Shown here: positions 53,620 through 64,000 of the stretch, one piece after another
Layout: every line of letters starts with the position of its first letter
Numbering within the stretch: position 1 is the stretch's first letter
From: Ancalomicrobiaceae bacterium
Lineage (GTDB): Bacteria; Pseudomonadota; Alphaproteobacteria; Rhizobiales; Ancalomicrobiaceae
Assembly (NCBI GenBank): GCA_031291575.1
Contig: JARLIT010000073.1
Coordinates: forward strand, 1-64,000
Direction of reading: 5' to 3'
Length of the DNA: 64,000 bases
Program-made: the position numbers and the translations under genes
Notes under the pieces: generated by a model
Told to the model about the DNA's origin: nothing
Seen by the model: the letters and a program-made list of their open reading frames with translations, nothing else
Database searches by the model: none

Positions 53620-55974
53620 ATGGCGCGGCCTGCGGCTGCACCGGGTTCGGTGACGATTCGATCGCGGCTATTCGGCTTCCTCAGAGCCGAACCGCGCATC
53701 ATCGGACCCGTTCGCCTGCTGGCTGCCCCGGCCTACCGTCGGCTGCTGGCGATGGAGCCTTACGTCCGCCGCTCGATCCCCGTCCTGATCATCGGCTTCA
53801 TCACCATCCTCGCCATCAGCCGCACGGTTTCGCTGTTCGAACAGCGGATGGCGATCGAGGATACGGCGCGGTCCGAAATCGCGCTTGAGGCCCGTGCCGT
53901 CGCCGCGGAACTGACGGCTGCCGAGGCGCGGCTACCGTCGGAAACTCCTGGCGATCTTTTGCGCATGACGGTCGAAGGCATGTCGACCGCCCGGGTGCTG
54001 CCTGAGGGCCGGCTCATCCTGTTGACCGACCAGGACGGCACCGTCGTCGCCACGGCACCGCAGACCCCGCAGTGGGAGAAGCGCCCGCTGACTGCGCTCC
54101 TCGGCCAAGGGCAGGCGCTGACGACGCTTGGCGAGCGCATCGGCACAGAAGAGTTGACGCTGACCACCGGCGTCGCGGCGATGGCTGCCGCTGCCAATGT
54201 CACCGCCAGGCGCGGAGCGATCGCCGTCGTGCAGAGCCAGGACGCCATCCTGGGAGCTTGGCGCAGCGACCTCCGAAACTCGGCGATGATGTTCGTCTTC
54301 ACCGCCTCGATCCTGCTGGTCCTCACCTACGCGTATTTCGCCCAAGTCTCGCGCGCCGCGGAAGCCGACACGCTCTACGCCGATACGATCGCGCGCTCGG
54401 AAACAGCGTTCAAGCGCGGGCGCTGCGGCCTGTGGGAATGGGATCTGTCGCGCGGCCGCATCTATTGGGCGCGCGCTATCTTCGAAATGCTCGGGCTCGA
54501 ACCCGACGACGGCATCCTCGGCTTCAAGGAACTGCGCGAACTGGTCCATCCCGACGACGTCGACCTGATCGGCCTTGCCAACCTGCTGGTATCCGGCCAG
54601 GTCGGCACCTTCGACCAGGTGTTCCGCATGCGCCACATCGACGGCCATTGGCTGTGGTTCCGGGTTCGCGCCGAAGTGGTCGAACGGCTCGATACCGGCT
54701 CGCGCCACCTGATCGGCACGGCCGCCGACATCACCGAGCACAAGCTTCTCGCCGACAAGACCGCCACAGCCGATCTGCGCCTGCGCGACGCCATCGAGAC
54801 CATATCGGAAGCCTTCGTGCTGTGGGACGCCGAGAACCGGTTGGTGCTCTGCAATTCAAAATACCAACAGCTGCACCACCTGTCCGACGACGACATCTCG
54901 CCGATGACGCCCTATTCCGACATCATGCAGGCGGCCCGGCAGCCGACCATCCGCACCCCGGTCAGGCTCGAGGACATGCTCGACGACCGGCCGCAGGAAG
55001 CCGGATCCTGCACCTACGAGGCGCAGATCGACGACGGACGCTGGCTGCAGATCAACGAGCGGCGCACCAAGGACGGCGGCTTCGTGTCGGTCGGCACCGA
55101 TATCACGCAGCTGAAACGGCACGAAGAGAAGCTCCTCGACAGCGAAAAGCGGCTGATGGGAATGGTCGCGGACCTGAAGAAGTCGCGGCTCGAACTCGTC
55201 ACACACCGCCATCAACTCGTCGACATGGCGGAGAAACTATCGGAAGAGAAGCAAAAGGCTGAGGAAGCCAACAAAATAAAGTCGGAGTTCCTCGCCAACA
55301 TCAGCCACGAACTCAGGACGCCATTGAATGCGATCATCGGTTTTTCCGAGATCATCTGTGCGGGCATGTTCGGGCCGGACAAATACCGTGAATATGGATC
55401 CGACATCCTGGAGAGCGGCCGGTTCCTGTTGAATGTCATCAACGACATTCTCGACATGTCGAAGATCGAAGCCGGGCGGCTGGAACTCTCCCTCAGCGAG
55501 ATCGAGATCGGCTCGATTCTGGCCGAATCGGCCCGCGTGCTTGCCTTCCAGGCAGAAGAGAAGGGCCTGACCCTCACGCTCGACAGTGCCCCGGACATCC
55601 AGGCCCGCGCCGATCGGCGCGCGGTGAAGCAGATCGTCCTGAACCTCCTGTCCAATGCTGTGAAGTTCACGCCGCGCGGCGGAACGGTGAAGGTCTCGGC
55701 CCATGTCATTGGCGACCACGTCACCGTCGCCATCTCCGACAGCGGTATCGGCATTCCGGCGGCGCAACTGCCCAACCTCGGCCGTCCCTTCGTGCAGGTG
55801 GCGAACCAGTTTACCAAGACGCACCGCGGCTCCGGCCTCGGCCTTGCCATCGCGCGGTCCCTCATCGAATTGCACGGCGGGGAGATGCAGATCGGCTCGA
55901 AGGAAGGTGTCGGCACCACGGTCAGCTTCGATCTGCCACGGCTTGCGGCGATCTCGACTGCGGTATCGGCATAA
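53620..55974 (+). CDS. PleC-like PAS sensor histidine kinase
   Basis: 784-residue membrane sensor kinase. Two membrane segments (about residues 52-70 and 222-240) bracket a periplasmic domain. Then two PAS domains (CGLWEWDLSRGRIYWARAIF; AIETISEAFVLWDAENRLVL), a coiled coil, and HisKA with phospho-accepting His563 in FLANISHELRTPLNAIIGFS. The ATPase domain has NLLSNAVKFT, DSGIGIP and GSGLGLAIA. The HisKA segment continuing FGPDKYREY and NDILDMSKIEAG is that of PleC/DivJ/PdhS-type kinases controlling DivK/CtrA in alphaproteobacteria. No response regulator is adjacent. Confidence 0.9.
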   Translation: MARPAAAPGSVTIRSRLFGFLRAEPRIIGPVRLLAAPAYRRLLAMEPYVRRSIPVLIIGFITILAISRTVSLFEQRMAIEDTARSEIALEARAVAAELTAAEARLPSETPGDLLRMTVEGMSTARVLPEGRLILLTDQDGTVVATAPQTPQWEKRPLTALLGQGQALTTLGERIGTEELTLTTGVAAMAAAANVTARRGAIAVVQSQDAILGAWRSDLRNSAMMFVFTASILLVLTYAYFAQVSRAAEADTLYADTIARSETAFKRGRCGLWEWDLSRGRIYWARAIFEMLGLEPDDGILGFKELRELVHPDDVDLIGLANLLVSGQVGTFDQVFRMRHIDGHWLWFRVRAEVVERLDTGSRHLIGTAADITEHKLLADKTATADLRLRDAIETISEAFVLWDAENRLVLCNSKYQQLHHLSDDDISPMTPYSDIMQAARQPTIRTPVRLEDMLDDRPQEAGSCTYEAQIDDGRWLQINERRTKDGGFVSVGTDITQLKRHEEKLLDSEKRLMGMVADLKKSRLELVTHRHQLVDMAEKLSEEKQKAEEANKIKSEFLANISHELRTPLNAIIGFSEIICAGMFGPDKYREYGSDILESGRFLLNVINDILDMSKIEAGRLELSLSEIEIGSILAESARVLAFQAEEKGLTLTLDSAPDIQARADRRAVKQIVLNLLSNAVKFTPRGGTVKVSAHVIGDHVTVAISDSGIGIPAAQLPNLGRPFVQVANQFTKTHRGSGLGLAIARSLIELHGGEMQIGSKEGVGTTVSFDLPRLAAISTAVSA

Positions 55975-56080
55975 GCCCAGAAGCGATCCATTCGCATCCA
56001 GGAGCGTGCTCCCAGAAGATCGTCATCGCCAGGCGAAGCCGACATTCGAGGCGCCGCTGTGATTGTCGCCGGACACAGAC

Positions 56081-56914
56081 CTATTCGGCCGTCCGCCCTG
56101 CCCTCGCCACGATCCGGATGGCGCGGCGCTGACTCCAGCGCAAATACGGGCCGAGGAGGTCCTGGACGCGCATCAGCAGAGAGAGCGCCGGGCCGTTCGT
56201 CACCATGAACTGCCCACGCAGGGCAGCAGAGAGGATCGTCGCCGCCACGACCTCGGCCGAATAGACCCCGCCGGCGCGGGTGATGCGCCTGGTGGCCGCG
56301 GGCTTGGTCGCACGCTCGGCTTCAAGCTGCGGCGTATCGGTGTCCGGCGGCAGCGCCAGCGTTACCGAGATGCCGCGCGCGGCCAATTCCACGCGCAGCA
56401 CTTCGGCCAGACCACGCAGCGCAAATTTCGACGGAGCGTAGGCCGAATAGCCGGTGATGCCGACGAGCGCCGCGCCAGAGGAGACGAACACCAGACGCCC
56501 GCCCCGGGCCAAGGCCGGCACGGCGGCGCGGGCGAGGTGAAGCGCGCCGAAATAGTTGACGCGCATCTGCAGCTCGTGCTGGTCGAGCGGCTGCTCGGCG
56601 AACAGGCCGGGCCGGGAAACGCCGGCATTGGCGATCGCCAATCCCAACGGACCAAAGCGGGCGACCGTCGAGGCAATCCCGCGCTCCACCGCTTCCGCAT
56701 CGCCGACGTCGGCTGCGATAGCCAGGATGTGCGCATCGGCGCGGAGCCGTTTCAGCTCGGTCACCGCGGCAACCAGCCGTGCCTCATTGCGGGCGATCAA
56801 TGCCACAGGCCGGCCGGCGGCGACGATCTGACGCGCCATCGCAAGGCCGATGCCGGAGGATCCACCGGTGATCAGCGCCGGTGCAGACGGGGGCGGCATG
56901 GGCGATCGGGACAT
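56081..56914 (-). CDS. short-chain dehydrogenase (3-ketodihydrosphingosine reductase-like)
   Basis: 277-residue classical SDR: cofactor loop ITGGSSGIGLA, NAG in IANAGVS, active-site SSGAALVGITGYSAYAPSKF (Ser, Tyr, Lys). The stretch LALPPDTDTPQL after the active site resembles 3-ketodihydrosphingosine reductase. That could mean a role in sphingolipid-like or other lipid metabolism, but the family is broad. A hydrophobic C-terminal part may touch the membrane. ATG at 56914 is preferred to longer in-frame options. Confidence 0.83.
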   Translation of the reverse strand: MSRSPMPPPSAPALITGGSSGIGLAMARQIVAAGRPVALIARNEARLVAAVTELKRLRADAHILAIAADVGDAEAVERGIASTVARFGPLGLAIANAGVSRPGLFAEQPLDQHELQMRVNYFGALHLARAAVPALARGGRLVFVSSGAALVGITGYSAYAPSKFALRGLAEVLRVELAARGISVTLALPPDTDTPQLEAERATKPAATRRITRAGGVYSAEVVAATILSAALRGQFMVTNGPALSLLMRVQDLLGPYLRWSQRRAIRIVARAGRTAE

Positions 56915-57023
56915 GGCTGACTCGCTCCGGCGGAGATCGGCAGGATCGCCCATCATTTCCCGTCCTGAGCCGACAATCAATCGGTGAGCGGGACAGAAGA
57001 TCCACGGAGCGACCGACCGGCCG

Positions 57024-59066
<2,043 letters not shown>

Positions 59067-59195
59067 GCCCGGAGGTTTAGGGGCTGGCGCGGGCAAGTCA
59101 ATGACTATGCGTCAAGTCAGGTGAATTGCGGATAACGGGACGCGGATTTCCGCCCGCGGCGGCAGGGCGGGGCCGGTGCGGCCGATCAGGCGATC

Positions 59196-60059
59196 TCATT
59201 CTGGCAATGGGATGAATTCGCTCTCCTCGACCGGCAGCGCCATGCGGCCGGCCGCCCAGTCGGCCTTGGCCTGTTCGATGCGCTCCTTCCGCGAGGAAAC
59301 GAAGTTCCACCACATGAAGCGCTGCCCGAGCGGCTCCCCGCCCAGGAGCATCAGGCGGGCCGGGCCGTCGACGGCTTCGAGCGCCGGTTCGCCGCCAGGC
59401 TTGAACACCAGCATGCGACCGGCCTCGTAGATCTCGCTCTCAAATCGGATCCGGCCGAAGACGATGTAGGCGCCTCGCTCGGAATAGTCGGATGGCAGCG
59501 CCACTTTGGCGCCTTCGATCAGATCGGCATGGGCATAGAACATGGGCGACAGCGCCGGCGCGGCGGAGGACAGCCCATAGGCAGAGCCGGCGACCAGCCG
59601 CACGAACACCCGGCCGTCATCGGCGATCGGCAGGTTGCGATCATCGACGTGGGTAAACGTCGGGGCCGATTCCTCCAGAGCTTCCGGCAGCGCCACCCAA
59701 GCTTGCAGCCCATGCATGAAGCCGCCCTTCGACCGGAGGCTCAAGTCCGTGCGCTCGGAATGGACGATGCCAGAGCCGGCGCTCATCCAGTTGAGTTCGC
59801 CCGGCCGGATGGCCTGCCGGTAACCGAGATTGTCGCGATGGTAGATCTCTCCATCGAACAGGAAGGTGACAGTGGCCAGCCCGATGTGCGGATGCGGGCG
59901 CACGTCGATGCCCTCGCCCGGCAAAAAATCGGCGGGACCCATATGGTCGAGGAAGACGAAAGGCCCGACCATACGTCGTCTGGCGACCGGCAGGACACGG
60001 CCGACGACAAGACCGTCGCCGAGATCCTTCTTTCGCGCTTCGATGACCGTATCGAGCAT
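59196..60059 (-). CDS. pirin family protein (downstream copy)
   Basis: 287-residue bicupin of the pirin family. Metal-ligand residues are visible as HPHIGLATVTFLFDGEIYHR and AGSGIVHSE. Some bacterial pirins oxidise quercetin; others regulate metabolic enzymes by binding, so no exact role is given. ATG at 60059 follows GGAGA. It lies 78 bp after another, clearly different pirin gene on the same strand. Confidence 0.9.
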   Translation of the reverse strand: MLDTVIEARKKDLGDGLVVGRVLPVARRRMVGPFVFLDHMGPADFLPGEGIDVRPHPHIGLATVTFLFDGEIYHRDNLGYRQAIRPGELNWMSAGSGIVHSERTDLSLRSKGGFMHGLQAWVALPEALEESAPTFTHVDDRNLPIADDGRVFVRLVAGSAYGLSSAAPALSPMFYAHADLIEGAKVALPSDYSERGAYIVFGRIRFESEIYEAGRMLVFKPGGEPALEAVDGPARLMLLGGEPLGQRFMWWNFVSSRKERIEQAKADWAAGRMALPVEESEFIPLPE

Positions 60060-60137
60060 ACCACTGTCTCCTCGCATCGCAGGATGGAATGGGTTGCCGC
60101 CGGACCGGGCCGGCGGCGGGAGATCGAACTGGCCGCC

Positions 60138-61007
60138 TCAGCCGGCGAACCGTCCAGCCCGAAAATCGGCAATCGCCTCACGGATTTCGGCATCTGTTGT
60201 CATGACGAACGGTCCGTACTTGGCGACCGGCTCGCCGATCGGCTTGCCAGCGACGACCAGGAGCCGCGCGCCGGCCCGACCAGCCGTCACGTCCAAGATA
60301 GCACCGTCGCCGAGAATGGCGAGCTGACCCGCTGCAATTGCGATGGCCGGTGTCCCCAGATCGCCGCTTCCCTCGTAGACATAGGCGAAGCCATTGTGGC
60401 CGCTGTTGACCGGAATGGTCGCGGAGCTTCCCGGCTGCAGCGCGAGATCGACGAACAGGGGGGCGGTCGCGCCGGCCTCGACCGGGCCAGACCGGCCGGC
60501 GAGGCTGCCGGCAACGAGCCGGGCGGAACCGCCGCCGCCAAGGTCGACCGTCGGGATCGCCTCCGGCGGAATATCCTGGTAGCGCGGCGCAGTCATCTTG
60601 TCCCTGGCCGGCAGGTTGATCCACAGTTGGAAGCCGGACAGCAACCCCTCGATCTGCTCCGGCATCTCGGAATGGATGATGCCGCGCCCGGCGGTCATCC
60701 ACTGCACGGAGCCGGGGTCGAGTTGGCCCTCGTTGCCGAGATGATCGTTGTGGCGCATGCGCCCGGCGAGCATGTAGGTGACGGTCTCGAAGCCGCGGTG
60801 CGGATGGCTGGGGAAACCGCCGATATAGGCATCGGGGTCGTCCGAGCCGAAATGGTCGAGCATGAGGAACGGATCGAGGTCGGGCAGCCGCGGCTGGCCA
60901 ATCAGACGGGTGAGCTTCACGCCGGCGCCATCGCTCGCCGGCAGACCGGCAAAGATCGACGACACGGCGCGACGGGCGGAGGATGCGGTCGTCATCAAGT
61001 CCGTCAT
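60138..61007 (-). CDS. pirin family protein (upstream copy)
   Basis: 289-residue bicupin of the pirin family: HPHRGFETVTYMLAGRMRHN and AGRGIIHSEMPEQ supply the expected three His and one Glu metal ligands. The C-terminal cupin has PLFVDLALQPGSSATIPV. ATG at 61007 follows AAGGA. Sequence differs substantially from the downstream copy, so the pair is not a recent duplication. The two are probably co-transcribed. Confidence 0.9.
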   Translation of the reverse strand: MTDLMTTASSARRAVSSIFAGLPASDGAGVKLTRLIGQPRLPDLDPFLMLDHFGSDDPDAYIGGFPSHPHRGFETVTYMLAGRMRHNDHLGNEGQLDPGSVQWMTAGRGIIHSEMPEQIEGLLSGFQLWINLPARDKMTAPRYQDIPPEAIPTVDLGGGGSARLVAGSLAGRSGPVEAGATAPLFVDLALQPGSSATIPVNSGHNGFAYVYEGSGDLGTPAIAIAAGQLAILGDGAILDVTAGRAGARLLVVAGKPIGEPVAKYGPFVMTTDAEIREAIADFRAGRFAG

Positions 61008-61146
61008 GGGAGATCCTTTCGTTGGCTCCCATGCAGTAGCTTGTACGGTGCGACACACCCGGCGCGCGGCGCACACACTGTTCACCCGAACAACACGGTT
61101 TCCGCCGGCGGCGCGGCCGCAGCAGGCGCCCTGCGTCGGTACCGGA

Positions 61147-62256
61147 TCAGGGCAACAAAAACAGAGTCTGCTCGCGGATGATCGGCAGATGCGCGGCGGC
61201 GGCATCGAGGCCAAGACCGGCACGCTCAGACATCAGGATCTTCGGCATGCCGAGCGGCCAGCCGTCCGGGCGTGGATCCATCGCGGCGACGGCTTCGACC
61301 AGCCGACTGAGGATCGGCCGCGGCAGCGATCCGCCGACGATGATCGCCTCCGGGTCATTGACCCAGGCGACCGTCCGTACGAGTTCGGCGAGCTGCCCGG
61401 CGGCGCGCGCGATCCAGCGCTCGATCACCTCGCGCGGCGGGTCCTCGGCAGCGGCGGCGAACAGGTCGGCCTCAGCCACGCCACTGGCCCGCAGAAAGTC
61501 GAGCAGATCCTGCACCGACGGGCGCAGACCCGGGCGCGGATGCAAGACGCCGAATTCGGCGGCGCAGCCGTTCGCACCGCGATAGAGTTGGCGGCCGAGG
61601 ATCCAGCCTCCGCCGAGTCCACAGTCAATATGCACGAAGGCGAAGGAACTCATGTGGCGGCCCGCGCCGAAGGTCGCTTCGCTGAGCGCGGCGACATTGC
61701 CGTCGGTTTCCAGCGAGACGAGCAGACGAAGCCGCTCGCCAAAGGCGGCGGCGACGGGCATGCCGCGCCAGCCGGGCAATTCCGGGTGGATGTCGCTTAC
61801 CGCACCTGACGACAGGATCGGGCCGGGAAGTGCCACACCAACGCCGAGCAGCAACTCCCGCGCGATCAATTTGTCGGAGACCAGCCGGTCGACAATGGCG
61901 GCAACTGCGTTGAGAATCGCTTCCGGTGCCAGACCAGCGGACGCAAGTCGATCGCGAGATACAACTTCTCCGTTCATATCAACGAGAGACACAGCACATC
62001 TATCGGCGTTGAGCGAGACTCCGACGGAGAACCCGCCCGACGGATTGATCTCCATCATCTCCGGCGGTTGGCCGCGCTGGCCGCGATGATCGCGTCGGCC
62101 AACACGAAGAACGCCGGCTTCGATGAGCTTTTGTGCAATGCGCGTCAATGCCGACGGCGTCAGATCGAATTCACTTGCCAATCTGGCCCGCGATTGAGGG
62201 CCGTTGAACCGTATGAACTCGAGGATCTTACGTTCCGTCCGGTTGAATGTCGTCAC
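61147..62256 (-). CDS. ROK-family transcriptional regulator
   Basis: About 369 residues: an N-terminal MarR-like HTH (FNRTERKILEFIRFNGPQSR, LTPSALTRIAQKLIEAGVLR) fused to a ROK sugar-binding domain (VHIDCGLGGGWILGRQLYRG, ANGCAAEFGVLHP). The usual ROK zinc motif CxCGxxGCxE after that point is missing; the sequence runs PRPGLRPSVQDLL instead. It should be a NagC/XylR-type repressor responding to a sugar. The start is uncertain: GTG at 62256 gives normal length, while the frame stays open to 62457. Confidence 0.85.
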   Translation of the reverse strand: MTTFNRTERKILEFIRFNGPQSRARLASEFDLTPSALTRIAQKLIEAGVLRVGRRDHRGQRGQPPEMMEINPSGGFSVGVSLNADRCAVSLVDMNGEVVSRDRLASAGLAPEAILNAVAAIVDRLVSDKLIARELLLGVGVALPGPILSSGAVSDIHPELPGWRGMPVAAAFGERLRLLVSLETDGNVAALSEATFGAGRHMSSFAFVHIDCGLGGGWILGRQLYRGANGCAAEFGVLHPRPGLRPSVQDLLDFLRASGVAEADLFAAAAEDPPREVIERWIARAAGQLAELVRTVAWVNDPEAIIVGGSLPRPILSRLVEAVAAMDPRPDGWPLGMPKILMSERAGLGLDAAAAHLPIIREQTLFLLP

Positions 62257-62980
62257 GACTCGTTCCAAAGAATCTCTATCGGTTACTCGAAATGCACAGC
62301 ATGACCCGAATGCGACCAGGATTCTCCACTTAACTACCCAGCCGATCGAGGTAATGCCATCACGAAATATTTGCAATGACAAATCGGTTGGAATCCCGAT
62401 ACTTCTCAATTTGAGATGGCATCGATACGGAAGCGCCCATTCGGCGAAATATTTCATTCGATTGACTTAAATTATAGCTCAGTCCTCCGCTAAATGGCCA
62501 ATGATATTGATGCCAAGTCCGCCTCGGCGCATGCAACTTTCGGAAAATTTGTGCAAGAGTCAAATATATAAACTTCAGAATATTATGTTCCCGACAGATA
62601 GCCGGTGAATGATTTCACACTGATGCTCATCATCGATGGTCTCTGCAGCAGACACTGCCGATAAAGACGTTATAAACTTTAGCGCTAGTCGAATGTTACC
62701 TCTACCCATACGATTATCAGCATCCGGCGTTCACGGATTTGTGATCGCAACAGCGGCGGCGGGCTCTTGGATGACTCCGGCGATCTGCCGCCGATCACCT
62801 GACGCAGCAGCCATGCAACAGGGAGTTCGGCATGGGGGAGACACTGCGGCCATCGCTGGTCCCCCCGCCAGATGCGCCCCAGAGCGCCGGCCGACCAACC
62901 GGAATCAACCCTGCGATCTATCTATTTGATTGAACGTATGATTTATTCCGGAACCGGTTACTACTTCCGGGTTCGTTGCT
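62257..62980. other. gene-poor, relatively AT-rich intergenic region
   Basis: About 720 bp between the ROK gene and galT. The part 62440-62700 is clearly richer in A and T than the rest of the window. A 97-codon open frame at 62636-62929 has no ribosome site of note and a composition unlike a protein. I do not call it a gene. The region must hold the promoter of the ROK gene and the end of the galT transcript. Confidence 0.5.
62946..62972 (-). terminator. probable galT terminator
   Basis: Inverted repeat CCGGAA / TTCCGG with an 11-base loop, starting about 10 bases after the galT stop and followed on the minus strand by AATAAATCAT, an A/T-rich tail. Weak but suitably placed. Confidence 0.45.
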
Positions 62981-64000
62981 CTAGACCCGACCGAGATAAT
63001 GCACTGCCGGCAGGGCGCGCAGGCGTTCTGCGGCCGATTCCGGCGTGATGTCGCGCTGCGGACCGGCGAGCAATTCGTAGCCAACCATGAACTTCTTCAC
63101 CGACGCCGAGCGGAGCAGCGGCGGGTAGAAGTGCGCGTGCAGTACCCACTCGGGGTGCGGTTGGCCGTCGGTCGGACGCTGATGGAAGCCCATCGAGTAG
63201 GGGAAGGACGTCTGGAACAGATTGTCGTAGCGAATGGTCAGCGCCGAGACCGCCTCGGCCAGCGAGGCCCGTTCCTCTCTGTCCAGTTCGTCGAGCCCGG
63301 TCACGGCGCGGCGCGGCAACAACATCGCCTCGAACGGCCAGACAGCCCAGAACGGGACGAGCACGACGAAATGCGCGTTCTGAAACACGATGCGTTCGCC
63401 GGACTTGAGCTCCTTGTCGAGGTAGTCGACGAGGAGTGGCCGTCCGGTCTTTGCCAGATAGGCCGCCTGACGATCGCATTCCTTGGCAACCTCGTTGGGC
63501 ACGGTGCGGCTTGCCCAGATCTGACCGTGCGGATGTGGGTTGGAGCACCCCATGATCTCGCCACGGTTCTCGAAGATCTGCACATAGCCGATGTCTTGGC
63601 GTTGCCCCAGATCGACGTATTGCTCGACCCAAACGTCGACGACGCGGGCGATGTCGGCAACCCCCATGCGGGCAAGGGTCAAGTCGTGGCGGGCGGAAAA
63701 ACAGACGACGCGGCAGGTGCCGGATTCGCCCGTCGCCACCATCAGTCCGTCGTCGTCGGCATCGATCTCTGGCGAATCGGCCTTCAGCGCCGCGAAATCG
63801 TTGTCGAACACGAAAGTCTGCTCGTAATCCGGGTTGCGCAGGCCGTTGGCCCGGACGTTGCCGCGGCAGAGATAGCAGCTGGGATCATGCGGCTTGTCCT
63901 CGGGGACGAAGGCCTTCTCCTGCTGCCCCTGCCAGGGCCTGAGCGCCCGGTGCGGCGAGACCAGCACCCATTCTCCGGTCAGCGGATTGAGGCGGCGGTG
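62981..64000 (-). CDS. galT: galactose-1-phosphate uridylyltransferase, 5' end cut by window edge
   Basis: 340 readable residues of GalT, the Leloir-pathway enzyme exchanging UMP between UDP-glucose and galactose 1-phosphate. The first readable codons give [20 protein letters not shown], so only about ten N-terminal residues lie beyond the edge. The zinc Cys pair is CYLCRGN and the nucleophilic His lies in [14 protein letters not shown]. The frame begins exactly with the codon at 64000. Other galactose genes may lie outside the window. Confidence 0.95.
   Translation of the reverse strand, partial: HRRLNPLTGEWVLVSPHRALRPWQGQQEKAFVPEDKPHDPSCYLCRGNVRANGLRNPDYEQTFVFDNDFAALKADSPEIDADDDGLMVATGESGTCRVVCFSARHDLTLARMGVADIARVVDVWVEQYVDLGQRQDIGYVQIFENRGEIMGCSNPHPHGQIWASRTVPNEVAKECDRQAAYLAKTGRPLLVDYLDKELKSGERIVFQNAHFVVLVPFWAVWPFEAMLLPRRAVTGLDELDREERASLAEAVSALTIRYDNLFQTSFPYSMGFHQRPTDGQPHPEWVLHAHFYPPLLRSASVKKFMVGYELLAGPQRDITPESAAERLRALPAVHYLGRV

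Noticed and set aside
62470-62560. tRNA-like text (TAGCTCAGT) near 62475
   Set aside because: No matching D-arm continuation, anticodon stem or T-loop follows.
62630-62860. Short stretches resembling 5S rRNA words
   Set aside because: Matches are about 15 bases, out of order, and no complete stems form.
62636-62929. 97-codon open frame as a small gene
   Set aside because: No clear ribosome site, no recognisable motif and mixed composition; probably chance.

Overview
The window is high-GC DNA from an alphaproteobacterium, most likely a Rhizobiales (Hyphomicrobiales) soil or plant-associated heterotroph. The evidence is family-level: PutA with a divergent Lrp-type regulator, a PleC-like histidine kinase, many LacI/DeoR/ROK-controlled sugar systems with both RbsABC-type and Ugp/Mal-type ABC importers, and intergenic repeats of kinds common in this order. 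No rRNA, tRNA, CRISPR array, prophage or insertion sequence is visible. Gene order is dense, with several ATGA stop/start overlaps.

Positions 1-20301 are mainly sugar catabolism. A xylulokinase (cut by the left edge) lies downstream of a LacI regulator. Divergent from it are a GH31 alpha-glycosidase and a TIM-barrel sugar isomerase/epimerase. Next comes a two-armed locus. The leftward arm encodes an RbsB-like binding protein, a DUF2291 lipoprotein, an RbsA-like ATPase, an RbsC-like permease and a DeoR regulator. The rightward arm encodes an L-fucose/L-arabinose-isomerase-like enzyme, a split transketolase (two subunits), an FGGY kinase and an RbsD/FucU mutarotase. Import, mutarotation, isomerisation, phosphorylation and C2 transfer together fit a non-oxidative route like that known for the branched pentose D-apiose; the substrate is an inference. 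Three copies of a TTGATTGAT-type motif lie between the two arms.

Positions 17938-26012 hold a Ugp/Mal-type oligosaccharide importer ending in a GH3 glycosidase, with a divergent LacI regulator and a clear palindromic operator. Positions 26344-36939 hold proline catabolism (putA/putR), an AhpD-like/MarR pair, and a leftward operon of a trans-sulfuration-type PLP enzyme, a DUF2064 transferase, a GT87-like membrane glycosyltransferase, a GT2 glycosyltransferase and an NAD-dependent epimerase.

Positions 37330-48726 hold a cytochrome b / molybdopterin oxidoreductase pair (the latter with a Tat-plus-lipobox signal), a TetR/ketoacyl-synthase pair with a perfect operator, a FAH-family (XylX-like) enzyme with a divergent LacI regulator, and a TetR/RND efflux operon lacking an outer-membrane gene. 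Positions 49054-64000 hold a secreted TPR protein, aminopeptidase N, the PleC-like kinase, an SDR, a YgiQ radical SAM protein, two tandem pirins, a ROK regulator without the usual zinc motif, and galT cut by the right edge.

The most unusual non-coding signals are two 71-bp palindromic elements at 10842-11002, in opposite orientation, whose stems differ by compensatory changes, and a hairpin-rich leader in front of the PLP enzyme gene.
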